Shown piece by piece: positions 22,145 through 36,629 of a stretch of 64,000 bases of DNA. Location of the stretch: the NCBI RefSeq assembly GCF_000699445.3, contig NC_067198.1, positions 31,189,536 through 31,253,535 on the forward strand, read 5' to 3'. The DNA comes from Schistosoma haematobium. Taxonomy: Eukaryota; Platyhelminthes; Trematoda; Strigeidida; Schistosomatidae. The first letter of the stretch is position 1. Each line of letters opens with the position of its first letter. Both the position numbers and the translations under genes were made by a program. The notes under the pieces are model-generated. The model did no database searches. It worked only from the letters and a program-made list of their open reading frames with translations, and was not told where the DNA came from.

Positions 22145-25041
22145 ATCAACGCGGAAAAGTGTGTCTACATGCACTTGGGGATACAACATAGGGGATGTGT
22201 TATTACCCGTAGTCCGGTCTCATAAGGATCTAGGGGTGACAGTGAGTAATGATCTTAACACGACGGCCCATTGCCGGGAGGTCGCAGCCAAGGGGTTTCG
22301 AACCCTCTGGGCTTTAAAAGGACATTCACTAAGTTAGATACTACCATGTTCACCATAGTATACACATCCTTAGTGAGAACTAAGCTAGAGAACTGCGCTC
22401 AGGCTGAAAGCCCCTGTTTAAAAGGTGACTCGAACATACTAGAAAAAGTACAGAGGGCAGCTACCCGTGCAATTCCGGAACTCCGGGGTTTATCATACAA
22501 AGAGCGGCTTGAAAAACTGGACCTCTTTACTCTGTCCTATCGCAGACTAAGGGGAGATCTAATCTTGATGTACAGGATACTGAGAAATGATTTCGGACCT
22601 AACTTATTCTCTCTCTTTCTTCCCACTAGATCGGGACACCTTAGAGGACATAGCAGGCGAGTAGAAAAGCCAAGAACGAACAAAATACCCGTGGCATACA
22701 GGTTTTAACACCGCGTCATCAATACTTGGAACCTGCTGCCTGAAGCAGTGGTGTCCGCACCTTCAATTGACTCTTTCAAGAGAAGGCTGGGCACTCACAG
22801 AAGCATACTAGAAAAGGAATAACATAGGCCATAGGCCTTCTGTCCTTACTGTACAAATGTGAATCTGAATATTATTCTGTACCAACCTTTGTTCTTGCTC
22901 CCTTTAAGATCGCATATATTGGGTAGTTACCTCCTGACAAATCTATAATTTCGAGATTAGGTAGATTATCGTGGTGGAAAGGATCAATGTACTAATACCG
23001 GCCTGGACCACTATACTACGGGAGATCAGCCACAACACCACTGAACAGTTGACATAATTCAGTCACAAGAAGTCTGAGACAGTTAAAATGCTCTACACCA
23101 CAAACACGAGTCAGTTGATATCATCGTCCTCACCATCCATGCTTTCTGGTCACCAACTTCGCCATCCCTCTATTTAGGACATGGGTGTCTTTTGGATTGA
23201 TGGCTCAATTATGGTTGTATTATACTCCATGCTCTATGCTTCACACCCTATCATAAAACAACACTCCCAGAATTAACATGTTACCACTAGTCAGACAGTT
23301 GACACGTTTGAACCGTCAGGAGACGTCGTCGAATGGTGATACATTGCCACGGGATTAAATGTCAGTCTACGAATACAATATTAGTCAATAGCACTAGACT
23401 AGTAGGTCTCATAAAATAGTATTATGATTTCTCGATATATGCATTTCTGCATACAACTGAACACGACTGGTAGGCATCCTGATAGAGATCAGACACTCAA
23501 CTTTTGGAGGACCGATCTGCTTTTTGAATGGACCTTGAAGTAAATAAACCCAAGGAGTTTGTGTGTTTTAGATACTTGATGTATGGCCAGCTTGGTACTT
23601 GGAAGGCCTTTGGAAAATCTCACCCTGTGTGCCAAACGCCACCTAATTGTTTGTATTGCAGCCTGCTCAGATTCAAGCCTGTGTGAAATAAATTCATTGA
23701 AAATACGTGTACCTAGAATTTTACACATCGAGAAGGAGAAACCACATACCTCACCGGTATTGACTTTTATACTGTCCTTTCCGTACTAAATGACTGGCAG
23801 TTTGACTGTTTTTGCAACTTTTGGGGTGTCAGGGAATAAAAATGCTGGCAAGACTATAATTTATGGACGAACCAATCAGGTATAAGATAACAGGTCTCGG
23901 ATTTGGGGGCGAAATTCACTCATCCATTTGGATAAATAGGGTTTTGGAATCATAGCTGATGTCAGTTCGTGATGAAAACCCTAAATCTAATTCTTAACCT
24001 TAGAGATCAACCGTAAACCATAACCTTATTTCCTCACACTGGTTTATAATGCTCGTTCTGTCCTAGTTGTTGGGTGGCCACTCTCAAGGTCAGTTTAGCC
24101 TCTCTCAAAGGTCGTCCATAAATTATAGTCTCAACAGTTACGGTTTAATTATCACTACCAAGAAACTCAAGAATGGCATACTACGCAACCGTAGTGGAAA
24201 TGATTAAGAAAATAAGGCTCGATAATTTAGCTTTCATAGCAAACTAACTTTATGTACTCAATCGTTTGCTTCTCGCGATTCAAAGAACGGTTCAAATTTC
24301 GAAGGATCACCCATGGGTGTCCTAGATAAAAGTCAGAGTATTGAAATATACCCAATTACATGCAACTATAATAGCGATCCGATTTCTTGTTTTAAACGAG
24401 CATCCACCGCATGTGGGGCATCTGATGGTCTGTAGGTTCATCCAATGACAAACCAACGATGAAGATAGTCATATAGGTTGACAAATACAGCATTATCAAA
24501 CACTCCTCAGCCCTCCGAGAATATAATCATCGATAAACTATCGGAAAAAGCTTATTATTAATTTTCAAGAACCACTGAAATTCTGATCGGTGAATTGTAC
24601 GAGAGTATAGGGGCGTATGAACGTAATGCGTATATTCACTCTCTTCATTCTCGCATGCAACTTATGCTTTCTAATTTGAACCAAGATTCAGTAGAATATC
24701 AGCTGAGATTCAAAAACGAAAAGGGCTCTGCTAGAATAATTGCAAGGCTTCATGGATAGATGTGCTGAAACATGGACGCAAGTACACTCTTTATCTAAAT
24801 AATTAGACTCCAAACTTGCTCTGAAAGTGGGGCGGGAAACAATCAAGCAATACTGAAATGGAGGTTCTGTTGAAAGATATGAATTGCGCCTATCAGAAGG
24901 AATACATTGTAGGTGATCATACGAGGCCTTAGTATATTGTTACAATTGGTTTAGGTCATACGGTTAAGGGTTTTCTTCAGATATGCCACAGTCTGTCTTC
25001 AAATCTACGAATCTTCTTTGGGAAAGTTATTGAAGTTTGAG
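22145..25041 (+). repeat. Array unit 4
   Basis: 2897 bp. Variable sites: A4, G4, G, T5, T, A, G3. Confidence 0.95.
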
Positions 25042-27938
25042 ATCAACGCGGAAAAGTGTGTCTACATGCACTTGGGGATACAACATAGGGGATGTGTTAT
25101 TACCCGTAGTCCGGTCTCATAAGGATCTAGGGGTGACAGTGAGTAATGATCTTAACACGACGGCCCATTGCCGGGAGGTCGCAGCCAAGGGGTTTCGAAC
25201 CCTCTGGGCTTTAAAAGGACATTCACTAAGTTAGATACTACCATGTTCACCATAGTATACACATCCTTAGTGAGAACTAAGCTAGAGAACTGCGCTCAGG
25301 CTGAAAGCCCCTGTTTAAAAGGTGACTCGAACATACTAGAAAAAGTACAGAGGGCAGCTACCCGTGCAATTCCGGAACTCCGGGGTTTATCATACAAAGA
25401 GCGGCTTGAAAAACTGGACCTCTTTACTCTGTCCTATCGCAGACTAAGGGGAGATCTAATCTTGATGTACAGGATACTGAGAAATGATTTCGGACCTAAC
25501 TTATTCTCTCTCTTTCTTCCCACTAGATCGGGACACCTTAGAGGACATAGCAGGCGAGTAGAAAAGCCAAGAACGAACAAAATACCCGTGGCATACAGGT
25601 TTTAACACCGCGTCATCAATACTTGGAACCTGCTGCCTGAAGCAGTGGTGTCCGCACCTTCAATTGACTCTTTCAAGAGAAGGCTGGGCACTCACAGAAG
25701 CATACTAGAAAAGGAATAACATAGGCCATAGGCCTTCTGTCCTTACTGTACAAATGTGAATCTGAATATTATTCTGTACCAACCTTTGTTCTTGCTCCCT
25801 TTAAGATCGCATATATTGGGTAGTTACCTCCTGACAAATCTATAATTTCGAGATTAGGTAGATTATCGTGGTGGAAAGGATCAATGTACTAATACCGGCC
25901 TGGACCACTATACTACGGGAGATCAGCCACAACACCACTGAACAGTTGACATAATTCAGTCACAAGAAGTCTGAGACAGTTAAAATGCTCTACACCACAA
26001 ACACGAGTCAGTTGATATCATCGTCCTCACCATCCATGCTTTCTGGTCACCAACTTCGCCATCCCTCTATTTAGGACATGGGTGTCTTTTGAATTGATGG
26101 CTCAATTATGGTTGTATTATACTCCATGCTCTATGCTTCACACCCTATCATAAAACAACACTCCCAGAATTAACATGTTACCACTAGTCAGACAGTTGAC
26201 ACGTTTGAACCGTCAGGAGACGTCGTCGAATGGTGATACATTGCCACGGGATTAAATGTCAGTCTACGAATACAATATTAGTCAATAGCACTAGACTAGT
26301 AGGTCTCATAAAATAGTATTATGATTTCTCGATATATGCATTTCTGCATACAACTGAACACGACTGGTAGGCATCCTGATAGAGATCAGACACTCAACTT
26401 TTGGAGGACCGATCTGCTTTTTGAATGGACCTTGAAGTAAATAAACCCAAGGAGTTTGTGTGTTTTAGATACTTGATGTATGGCCAGCTTGGTACTTGGA
26501 AGGCCTTTGGAAAATCTCACCCTGTGTGCCAAACGCCACCTAATTGTTTGTATTGCAGCCTGCTCAGATTCAAGCCTGTGTGAAATAAATTCATTGAAAA
26601 TACGTGTACCTAGAATTTTACACATCGAGAAGGAGAAACCACATACCTCACCGGTATTGACTTTTATACTGTCCTTTCCGTACTAAATGACTGGCAGTTT
26701 GACTGTTTTTGCAACTTTTGGGGTGTCAGGGAATAAAAATGCTGGCAAGACTATAATTTATGGACGAACCAATCAGGTATAAGATAACAGGTCTCGGATT
26801 TGGGGGCGAAATTCACTCATCCATTTGGATAAATAGGGTTTTGGAATCATAGCTGATGTCAGTTCGTGATGAAAACCCTAAATCTAATTCTTAACCTTAG
26901 AGATCAACCGTAAACCATAACCTTATTTCCTCACACTGGTTTATAATGCTCGTTCTGTCCTAGTTGTTGGGTGGCCACTCTCAAGGTCAGTTTAGCCTCT
27001 CTCAAAGGTCGTCCATAAATTATAGTCTCAACAGTTACGGTTTAATTATCACTACCAAGAAACTCAAGAATGGCATACTACGCAACCGTAGTGGAAATGA
27101 TTAAGAAAATAAGGCTCGATAATTTAGCTTTCATAGCAAACTAACTTTATGTACTCAATCGTTTGCTTCTCGCGATTCAAAGAACGGTTCAAATTTCGAA
27201 GGATCACCCATGGGTGTCCTAGATAAAAGTCAGAGTATTGAAATATACCCAATTACATGCAACTATAATAGCGATCCGATTTCTTGTTTTAAACGAGCAT
27301 CCACCGCATGTGGGGCATCTGATGGTCTGTAGGTTCATCCAATGACAAACCAACGATGAAGATAGTCATATAGGTTGACAAATACAGCATTATCAAACAC
27401 TCCTCAGCCCTCCGAGAATATAATCATCGATAAACTATCGGAAAAAGCTTATTATTAATTTTCAAGAACCACTGAAATTCTGATCGGTGAATTGTACGAG
27501 AGTATAGGGGCGTATGAACGTAATGCGTATATTCACTCTCTTCATTCTCGCATGCAACTTATGCTTTCTAATTTGAACCAAGATTCAGTAGAATATCAGC
27601 TGAGATTCAAAAACGAAAAGGGCTCTGCTAGAATAATTGCAAGGCTTCATGGATAGATGTGCTGAAACATGGACGCAAGTACACTCTTTATCTAAATAAT
27701 TAGACTCCAAACTTGCTCTGAAAGTGGGGCGGGAAACAATCAAGCAATACTGAAATGGAGGTTCTGTTGAAAGATATGAATTGCGCCTATCAGAAGGAAT
27801 ACATTGTAGGTGATCATACGAGGCCTTAGTATATTGTTACAATTGGTTTAGGTCATACGGTTAAGGGTTTTCTTCAGATATGCCACAGTCTGTCTTCAAA
27901 TCTACGAATCTTCTTTGGGAAAGTTATTGAAGTTTGAG
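25042..27938 (+). repeat. Array unit 5
   Basis: 2897 bp. Variable sites: A4, G4, A, T5, T, A, G3. Confidence 0.95.
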
Positions 27939-30834
27939 ATCAACGCGGAAAAGTGTGTCTACATGCACTTGGGGATACAACATAGGGGATGTGTTATTAC
28001 CCGTAGTCCGGTCTCATAAGGATCTAGGGGTGACAGTGAGTAATGATCTTAACACGACGGCCCATTGCCGGGAGGTCGCAGCCAAGGGGTTTCGAACCCT
28101 CTGGGCTTTAAAAAGGACATTCACTAAGTTAGATACTACCATGTTCACCATAGTATACACATCCTTAGTGAGAACTAAGCTAGAGAACTGCGCTCAGGCT
28201 GAAAGCCCCTGTTTAAAAGGTGACTCGAACATACTAGAAAAAGTACAGAGGGCAGCTACCCGTGCAATTCCGGAACTCCGGGGTTTATCATACAAAGAGC
28301 GGCTTGAAAAACTGGACCTCTTTACTCTGTCCTATCGCAGACTAAGGGAGATCTAATCTTGATGTACAGGATACTGAGAAATGATTTCGGACCTAACTTA
28401 TTCTCTCTCTTTCTTCCCACTAGATCGGGACACCTTAGAGGACATAGCAGGCGAGTAGAAAAGCCAAGAACGAACAAAATACCCGTGGCATACAGGTTTT
28501 AACACCGCGTCATCAATACTTGGAACCTGCTGCCTGAAGCAGTGGTGTCCGCACCTTCAATTGACTCTTTCAAGAGAAGGCTGGGCACTCACAGAAGCAT
28601 ACTAGAAAAGGAATAACATAGGCCATAGGCCTTCTGTCCTTACTGTACAAATGTGAATCTGAATATTATTCTGTACCAACCTTTGTTCTTGCTCCCTTTA
28701 AGATCGCATATATTGGGTAGTTACCTCCTGACAAATCTATAATTTCGAGATTAGGTAGATTATCGTGGTGGAAAGGATCAATGTACTAATACCGGCCTGG
28801 ACCACTATACTACGGGAGATCAGCCACAACACCACTGAACAGTTGACATAATTCAGTCACAAGAAGTCTGAGACAGTTAAAATGCTCTACACCACAAACA
28901 CGAGTCAGTTGATATCATCGTCCTCACCATCCATGCTTTCTGGTCACCAACTTCGCCATCCCTCTATTTAGGACATGGGTGTCTTTTGAATTGATGGCTC
29001 AATTATGGTTGTATTATACTCCATGCTCTATGCTTCACACCCTATCATAAAACAACACTCCCAGAATTAACATGTTACCACTAGTCAGACAGTTGACACG
29101 TTTGAACCGTCAGGAGACGTCGTCGAATGGTGATACATTGCCACGGGATTAAATGTCAGTCTACGAATACAATATTAGTCAATAGCACTAGACTAGTAGG
29201 TCTCATAAAATAGTATTATGATTTCTCGATATATGCATTTCTGCATACAACTGAACACGACTGGTAGGCATCCTGATAGAGATCAGACACTCAACTTTTG
29301 GAGGACCGATCTGCTTTTGAATGGACCTTGAAGTAAATAAACCCAAGGAGTTTGTGTGTTTTAGATACTTGATGTATGGCCAGCTTGGTACTTGGAAGGC
29401 CTTTGGAAAATCTCACCCTGTGTGCCAAACGCCACCTAATTGTTTGTATTGCAGCCTGCTCAGATTCAAGCCTGTGTGAAATAAATTCATTGAAAATACG
29501 TGTACCTAGAATTTTACACATCGAGAAGGAGAAACCACATACCTCACCGGTATTGACTTTTATACTGTCCTTTCCGTACTAAATGACTGGCAGTTTGACT
29601 GTTTTTGCAACTTTTGGGGTGTCAGGGAATAAAAATGCTGGCAAGACTATAATTTATGGACGAACCAATCAGGTATAAGATAACAGGTCTCGGATTTGGG
29701 GGCGAAATTCACTCATCCATTTGGATAAATAGGGTTTTGGAATCATAGCTGATGTCAGTTCGTGATGAAAACCCTAAATCTAATTCTTAACCTTAGAGAT
29801 CAACCGTAAACCATAACCTTATTTCCTCACACTGGTTTATAATGCTCGTTCTGTCCTAGTTGTTGGGTGGCCACTCTCAAGGTCAGTTTAGCCTCTCTCA
29901 AAGGTCGTCCATAAATTATAGTCTCAACAGTTACGGTTTAATTATCACTACCAAGAAACTCAAGAATGGCATACTACGCAACCGTAGTGGAAATGATTAA
30001 GAAAATAAGGCTCGATAATTTAGCTTTCATAGCAAACTAACTTTATGTACTCAATCGTTTGCTTCTCGCGATTCAAAGAACGGTTCAAATTTCGAAGGAT
30101 CACCCATGGGTGTCCTAGATAAAAGTCAGAGTATTGAAATATACCCAATTACATGCAACTATAATAGCGATCCGATTTCTTGTTTTAAACGAGCATCCAC
30201 CGCATGTGGGGCATCTGATGGTCTGTAGGTTCATCCAATGACAAACCAACGATGAAGACAGTCATATAGGTTGACAAATACAGCATTATCAAACACTCCT
30301 CAGCCCTCCGAGAATATAATCATCGATAAACTATCGGAAAAAGCTTATTATTAATTTTCAAGAACCACTGAAATTCTGATCGGTGAATTGTACGAGAGTA
30401 TAGGGGCGTATGAACGTAATGCGTATATTCACTCTCTTCATTCTCGCATGCAACTTATGCTTTCTAATTTGAACCAAGATTCAGTAGAATATCAGCTGAG
30501 ATTCAAAAACGAAAAGGGCTCTGCTAGAATAATTGCAAGGCTTCATGGATAGATGTGCTGAAACATGGACGCAAGTACACTCTTTATCTAAATAATTAGA
30601 CTCCAAACTTGCTCTGAAAGTGGGGCGGGAAACAATCAAGCAATACTGAAATGGAGGTTCTGTTGAAAGATATGAATTGCGCCTATCAGAAGGAATACAT
30701 TGTAGGTGATCATACGAGGCCTTAGTATATTGTTACAATTGGTTTAGGTCATACGGTTAAGGGTTTTCTTCAGATATGCCACAGTCTGTCTTCAAATCTA
30801 CGAATCTTCTTTGGGAAAGTTATTGAAGTTTGAG
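27939..30834 (+). repeat. Array unit 6
   Basis: 2896 bp. Variable sites: A5, G3 (unique one-base loss near 28346 that ends the CR1 tail frame early), A, T4, C, A, G3. Confidence 0.95.
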
Positions 30835-33730
30835 ATCAACGCGGAAAAGTGTGTCTACATGCACTTGGGGATACAACATAGGGGATGTGTTATTACCCGT
30901 AGTCCGGTCTCATAAGGATCTAGGGGTGACAGTGAGTAATGATCTTAACACGACGGCCCATTGCCGGGAGGTCGCAGCCAAGGGGTTTCGAACCCTCTGG
31001 GCTTTAAAAGGACATTCACTAAGTTAGATACTACCATGTTCACCATAGTATACACATCCTTAGTGAGAACTAAGCTAGAGAACTGCGCTCAGGCTGAAAG
31101 CCCCTGTTTAAAAGGTGACTCGAACATACTAGAAAAAGTACAGAGGGCAGCTACCCGTGCAATTCCGGAACTCCGGGGTTTATCATACAAAGAGCGGCTT
31201 GAAAAACTGGACCTCTTTACTCTGTCCTATCGCAGACTAAGGGGAGATCTAATCTTGATGTACAGGATACTGAGAAATGATTTCGGACCTAACTTATTCT
31301 CTCTCTTTCTTCCCACTAGATCGGGACACCTTAGAGGACATAGCAGGCGAGTAGAAAAGCCAAGAACGAACAAAATACCCGTGGCATACAGGTTTTAACA
31401 CCGCGTCATCAATACTTGGAACCTGCTGCCTGAAGCAGTGGTGTCCGCACCTTCAATTGACTCTTTCAAGAGAAGGCTGGGCACTCACAGAAGCATACTA
31501 GAAAAGGAATAACATAGGCCATAGGCCTTCTGTCCTTACTGTACAAATGTGAATCTGAATATTATTCTGTACCAACCTTTGTTCTTGCTCCCTTTAAGAT
31601 CGCATATATTGGGTAGTTACCTCCTGACAAATCTATAATTTCGAGATTAGGTAGATTATCGTGGTGGAAAGGATCAATGTACTAATACCGGCCTGGACCA
31701 CTATACTACGGGAGATCAGCCACAACACCACTGAACAGTTGACATAATTCAGTCACAAGAAGTCTGAGACAGTTAAAATGCTCTACACCACAAACACGAG
31801 TCAGTTGATATCATCGTCCTCACCATCCATGCTTTCTGGTCACCAACTTCGCCATCCCTCTATTTAGGACATGGGTGTCTTTTGAATTGATGGCTCAATT
31901 ATGGTTGTATTATACTCCATGCTCTATGCTTCACACCCTATCATAAAACAACACTCCCAGAATTAACATGTTACCACTAGTCAGACAGTTGACACGTTTG
32001 AACCGTCAGGAGACGTCGTCGAATGGTGATACATTGCCACGGGATTAAATGTCAGTCTACGAATACAATATTAGTCAATAGCACTAGACTAGTAGGTCTC
32101 ATAAAATAGTATTATGATTTCTCGATATATGCATTTCTGCATACAACTGAACACGACTGGTAGGCATCCTGATAGAGATCAGACACTCAACTTTTGGAGG
32201 ACCGATCTGCTTTTGAATGGACCTTGAAGTAAATAAACCCAAGGAGTTTGTGTGTTTTAGATACTTGATGTATGGCCAGCTTGGTACTTGGAAGGCCTTT
32301 GGAAAATCTCACCCTGTGTGCCAAACGCCACCTAATTGTTTGTATTGCAGCCTGCTCAGATTCAAGCCTGTGTGAAATAAATTCATTGAAAATACGTGTA
32401 CCTAGAATTTTACACATCGAGAAGGAGAAACCACATACCTCACCGGTATTGACTTTTATACTGTCCTTTCCGTACTAAATGACTGGCAGTTTGACTGTTT
32501 TTGCAACTTTTGGGGTGTCAGGGAATAAAAATGCTGGCAAGACTATAATTTATGGACGAACCAATCAGGTATAAGATAACAGGTCTCGGATTTGGGGGCG
32601 AAATTCACTCATCCATTTGGATAAATAGGGTTTTGGAATCATAGCTGATGTCAGTTCGTGATGAAAACCCTAAATCTAATTCTTAACCTTAGAGATCAAC
32701 CGTAAACCATAACCTTATTTCCTCACACTGGTTTATAATGCTCGTTCTGTCCTAGTTGTTGGGTGGCCACTCTCAAGGTCAGTTTAGCCTCTCTCAAAGG
32801 TCGTCCATAAATTATAGTCTCAACAGTTACGGTTTAATTATCACTACCAAGAAACTCAAGAATGGCATACTACGCAACCGTAGTGGAAATGATTAAGAAA
32901 ATAAGGCTCGATAATTTAGCTTTCATAGCAAACTAACTTTATGTACTCAATCGTTTGCTTCTCGCGATTCAAAGAACGGTTCAAATTTCGAAGGATCACC
33001 CATGGGTGTCCTAGATAAAAGTCAGAGTATTGAAATATACCCAATTACATGCAACTATAATAGCGATCCGATTTCTTGTTTTAAACGAGCATCCACCGCA
33101 TGTGGGGCATCTGATGGTCTGTAGGTTCATCCAATGACAAACCAACGATGAAGACAGTCATATAGGTTGACAAATACAGCATTATCAAACACTCCTCAGC
33201 CCTCCGAGAATATAATCATCGATAAACTATCGGAAAAAGCTTATTATTAATTTTCAAGAACCACTGAAATTCTGATCGGTGAATTGTACGAGAGTATAGG
33301 GGCGTATGAACGTAATGCGTATATTCACTCTCTTCATTCTCGCATGCAACTTATGCTTTCTAATTTGAACCAAGATTCAGTAGAATATCAGCTGAGATTC
33401 AAAAACGAAAAGGGCTCTGCTAGAATAATTGCAAGGCTTCATGGATAGATGTGCTGAAACATGGACGCAAGTACACTCTTTATCTAAATAATTAGACTCC
33501 AAACTTGCTCTGAAAGTGGGGCGGGAAACAATCAAGCAATACTGAAATGGAGGTTCTGTTGAAAGATATGAATTGCGCCTATCAGAAGGAATACATTGTA
33601 GGTGATCATACGAGGCCTTAGTATATTGTTACAATTGGTTTAGGTCATACGGTTAAGGGTTTTCTTCAGATATGCCACAGTCTGTCTTCAAATCTACGAA
33701 TCTTCTTTGGGAAAGTTATTGAAGTTTGAG
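30835..33730 (+). repeat. Array unit 7
   Basis: 2896 bp. Variable sites: A4, G4, A, T4, C, A, G3. It shares the C substitution only with unit 6. Confidence 0.95.
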
Positions 33731-36629
33731 ATCAACGCGGAAAAGTGTGTCTACATGCACTTGGGGATACAACATAGGGGATGTGTTATTACCCGTAGTC
33801 CGGTCTCATAAGGATCTAGGGGTGACAGTGAGTAATGATCTTAACACGACGGCCCATTGCCGGGAGGTCGCAGCCAAGGGGTTTCGAACCCTCTGGGCTT
33901 TAAAAAGGACATTCACTAAGTTAGATACTACCATGTTCACCATAGTATACACATCCTTAGTGAGAACTAAGCTAGAGAACTGCGCTCAGGCTGAAAGCCC
34001 CTGTTTAAAAGGTGACTCGAACATACTAGAAAAAGTACAGAGGGCAGCTACCCGTGCAATTCCGGAACTCCGGGGTTTATCATACAAAGAGCGGCTTGAA
34101 AAACTGGACCTCTTTACTCTGTCCTATCGCAGACTAAGGGGAGATCTAATCTTGATGTACAGGATACTGAGAAATGATTTCGGACCTAACTTATTCTCTC
34201 TCTTTCTTCCCACTAGATCGGGACACCTTAGAGGACATAGCAGGCGAGTAGAAAAGCCAAGAACGAACAAAATACCCGTGGCATACAGGTTTTAACACCG
34301 CGTCATCAATACTTGGAACCTGCTGCCTGAAGCAGTGGTGTCCGCACCTTCAATTGACTCTTTCAAGAGAAGGCTGGGCACTCACAGAAGCATACTAGAA
34401 AAGGAATAACATAGGCCATAGGCCTTCTGTCCTTACTGTACAAATGTGAATCTGAATATTATTCTGTACCAACCTTTGTTCTTGCTCCCTTTAAGATCGC
34501 ATATATTGGGTAGTTACCTCCTGACAAATCTATAATTTCGAGATTAGGTAGATTATCGTGGTGGAAAGGATCAATGTACTAATACCGGCCTGGACCACTA
34601 TACTACGGGAGATCAGCCACAACACCACTGAACAGTTGACATAATTCAGTCACAAGAAGTCTGAGACAGTTAAAATGCTCTACACCACAAACACGAGTCA
34701 GTTGATATCATCGTCCTCACCATCCATGCTTTCTGGTCACCAACTTCGCCATCCCTCTATTTAGGACATGGGTGTCTTTTGAATTGATGGCTCAATTATG
34801 GTTGTATTATACTCCATGCTCTATGCTTCACACCCTATCATAAAACAACACTCCCAGAATTAACATGTTACCACTAGTCAGACAGTTGACACGTTTGAAC
34901 CGTCAGGAGACGTCGTCGAATGGTGATACATTGCCACGGGATTAAATGTCAGTCTACGAATACAATATTAGTCAATAGCACTAGACTAGTAGGTCTCATA
35001 AAATAGTATTATGATTTCTCGATATATGCATTTCTGCATACAACTGAACACGACTGGTAGGCATCCTGATAGAGATCAGACACTCAACTTTTGGAGGACC
35101 GATCTGCTTTTTGAATGGACCTTGAAGTAAATAAACCCAAGGAGTTTGTGTGTTTTAGATACTTGATGTATGGCCAGCTTGGTACTTGGAAGGCCTTTGG
35201 AAAATCTCACCCTGTGTGCCAAACGCCACCTAATTGTTTGTATTGCAGCCTGCTCAGATTCAAGCCTGTGTGAAATAAATTCATTGAAAATACGTGTACC
35301 TAGAATTTTACACATCGAGAAGGAGAAACCACATACCTCACCGGTATTGACTTTTATACTGTCCTTTCCGTACTAAATGACTGGCAGTTTGACTGTTTTT
35401 GCAACTTTTGGGGTGTCAGGGAATAAAAATGCTGGCAAGACTATAATTTATGGACGAACCAATCAGGTATAAGATAACAGGTCTCGGATTTGGGGGCGAA
35501 ATTCACTCATCCATTTGGATAAATAGGGTTTTGGAATCATAGCTGATGTCAGTTCGTGATGAAAACCCTAAATCTAATTCTTAACCTTAGAGATCAACCG
35601 TAAACCATAACCTTATTTCCTCACACTGGTTTATAATGCTCGTTCTGTCCTAGTTGTTGGGTGGCCACTCTCAAGGTCAGTTTAGCCTCTCTCAAAGGTC
35701 GTCCATAAATTATAGTCTCAACAGTTACGGTTTAATTATCACTACCAAGAAACTCAAGAATGGCATACTACGCAACCGTAGTGGAAATGATTAAGAAAAT
35801 AAGGCTCGATAATTTAGCTTTCATAGCAAACTAACTTTATGTACTCAATCGTTTGCTTCTCGCGATTCAAAGAACGGTTCAAATTTCGAAGGATCACCCA
35901 TGGGTGTCCTAGATAAAAGTCAGAGTATTGAAATATACCCAATTACATGCAACTATAATAGCGATCCGATTTCTTGTTTTAAACGAGCATCCACCGCATG
36001 TGGGGCATCTGATGGTCTGTAGGTTCATCCAATGACAAACCAACGATGAAGATAGTCATATAGGTTGACAAGTACAGCATTATCAAACACTCCTCAGCCC
36101 TCCGAGAATATAATCATCGATAAACTATCGGAAAAAGCTTATTATTAATTTTCAAGAACCACTGAAATTCTGATCGGTGAATTGTACGAGAGTATAGGGG
36201 CGTATGAACGTAATGCGTATATTCACTCTCTTCATTCTCGCATGCAACTTATGCTTTCTAATTTGAACCAAGATTCAGTAGAATATCAGCTGAGATTCAA
36301 AAACGAAAAGGGCTCTGCTAGAATAATTGCAAGGCTTCATGGATAGATGTGCTGAAACATGGACGCAAGTACACTCTTTATCTAAATAATTAGACTCCAA
36401 ACTTGCTCTGAAAGTGGGGCGGGGAAACAATCAAGCAATACTGAAATGGAGGTTCTGTTGAAAGATATGAATTGCGCCTATCAGAAGGAATACATTGTAG
36501 GTGATCATACGAGGCCTTAGTATATTGTTACAATTGGTTTAGGTCATACGGTTAAGGGTTTTCTTCAGATATGCCACAGTCTGTCTTCAAATCTACGAAT
36601 CTTCTTTGGGAAAGTTATTGAAGTTTGAA
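33731..36629 (+). repeat. Array unit 8 (right end)
   Basis: 2899 bp. Variable sites: A5, G4, A, T5, T, G, G4, a mosaic of states seen in units 1-2 and 3. It ends in AAGTTTGA at 36621-36628 and then passes into unrelated DNA, without the G found at internal junctions. Confidence 0.95.

Larger units (their letters stand above)
13453..36629 (+). repeat. Tandem array, eight units of about 2.9 kb
   Basis: The same sequence recurs with starts at 13453, 16350, 19247, 22145, 25042, 27939, 30835 and 33731. Each unit contains the last 0.68 kb of CR1 ORF2, 3' flanking DNA, a 281-bp inverted-repeat element and a coding-like remnant. Units differ by only a handful of visible changes: four length-variable runs and three substitutions, and the runs account exactly for unit lengths of 2896-2899. 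The left edge is continuous with the CR1 element and the right edge passes into single-copy DNA at 36629. This is a recent local amplification, not eight insertions, because CR1 3' end and unrelated flank were copied together. Confidence 0.95.

Noticed and set aside
16345..34295. Seven separate CR1 proteins or genes in the array
   Set aside because: They are copies of one ORF2 tail without endonuclease or catalytic motif, with a stop before the usual end, and start codons created by the junction.
14806..35376. Recurrent ORFs of 76-79 aa (minus) and 68 aa (plus) in every array unit
   Set aside because: They recur only because the DNA is duplicated; unit-to-unit identity is no evidence of protein selection. 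The minus frame changes its C-terminus with a T-run length change, and the two frames overlap each other.
13453..36629. CRISPR-like or bacterial repeat array
   Set aside because: Units are 2.9 kb without spacers, and the DNA is eukaryotic.
13453..36629. Assembly artefact
   Set aside because: Units carry distinct variants and both flanks are clean, which argues against simple duplication by an assembler; it cannot be excluded fully without reads.
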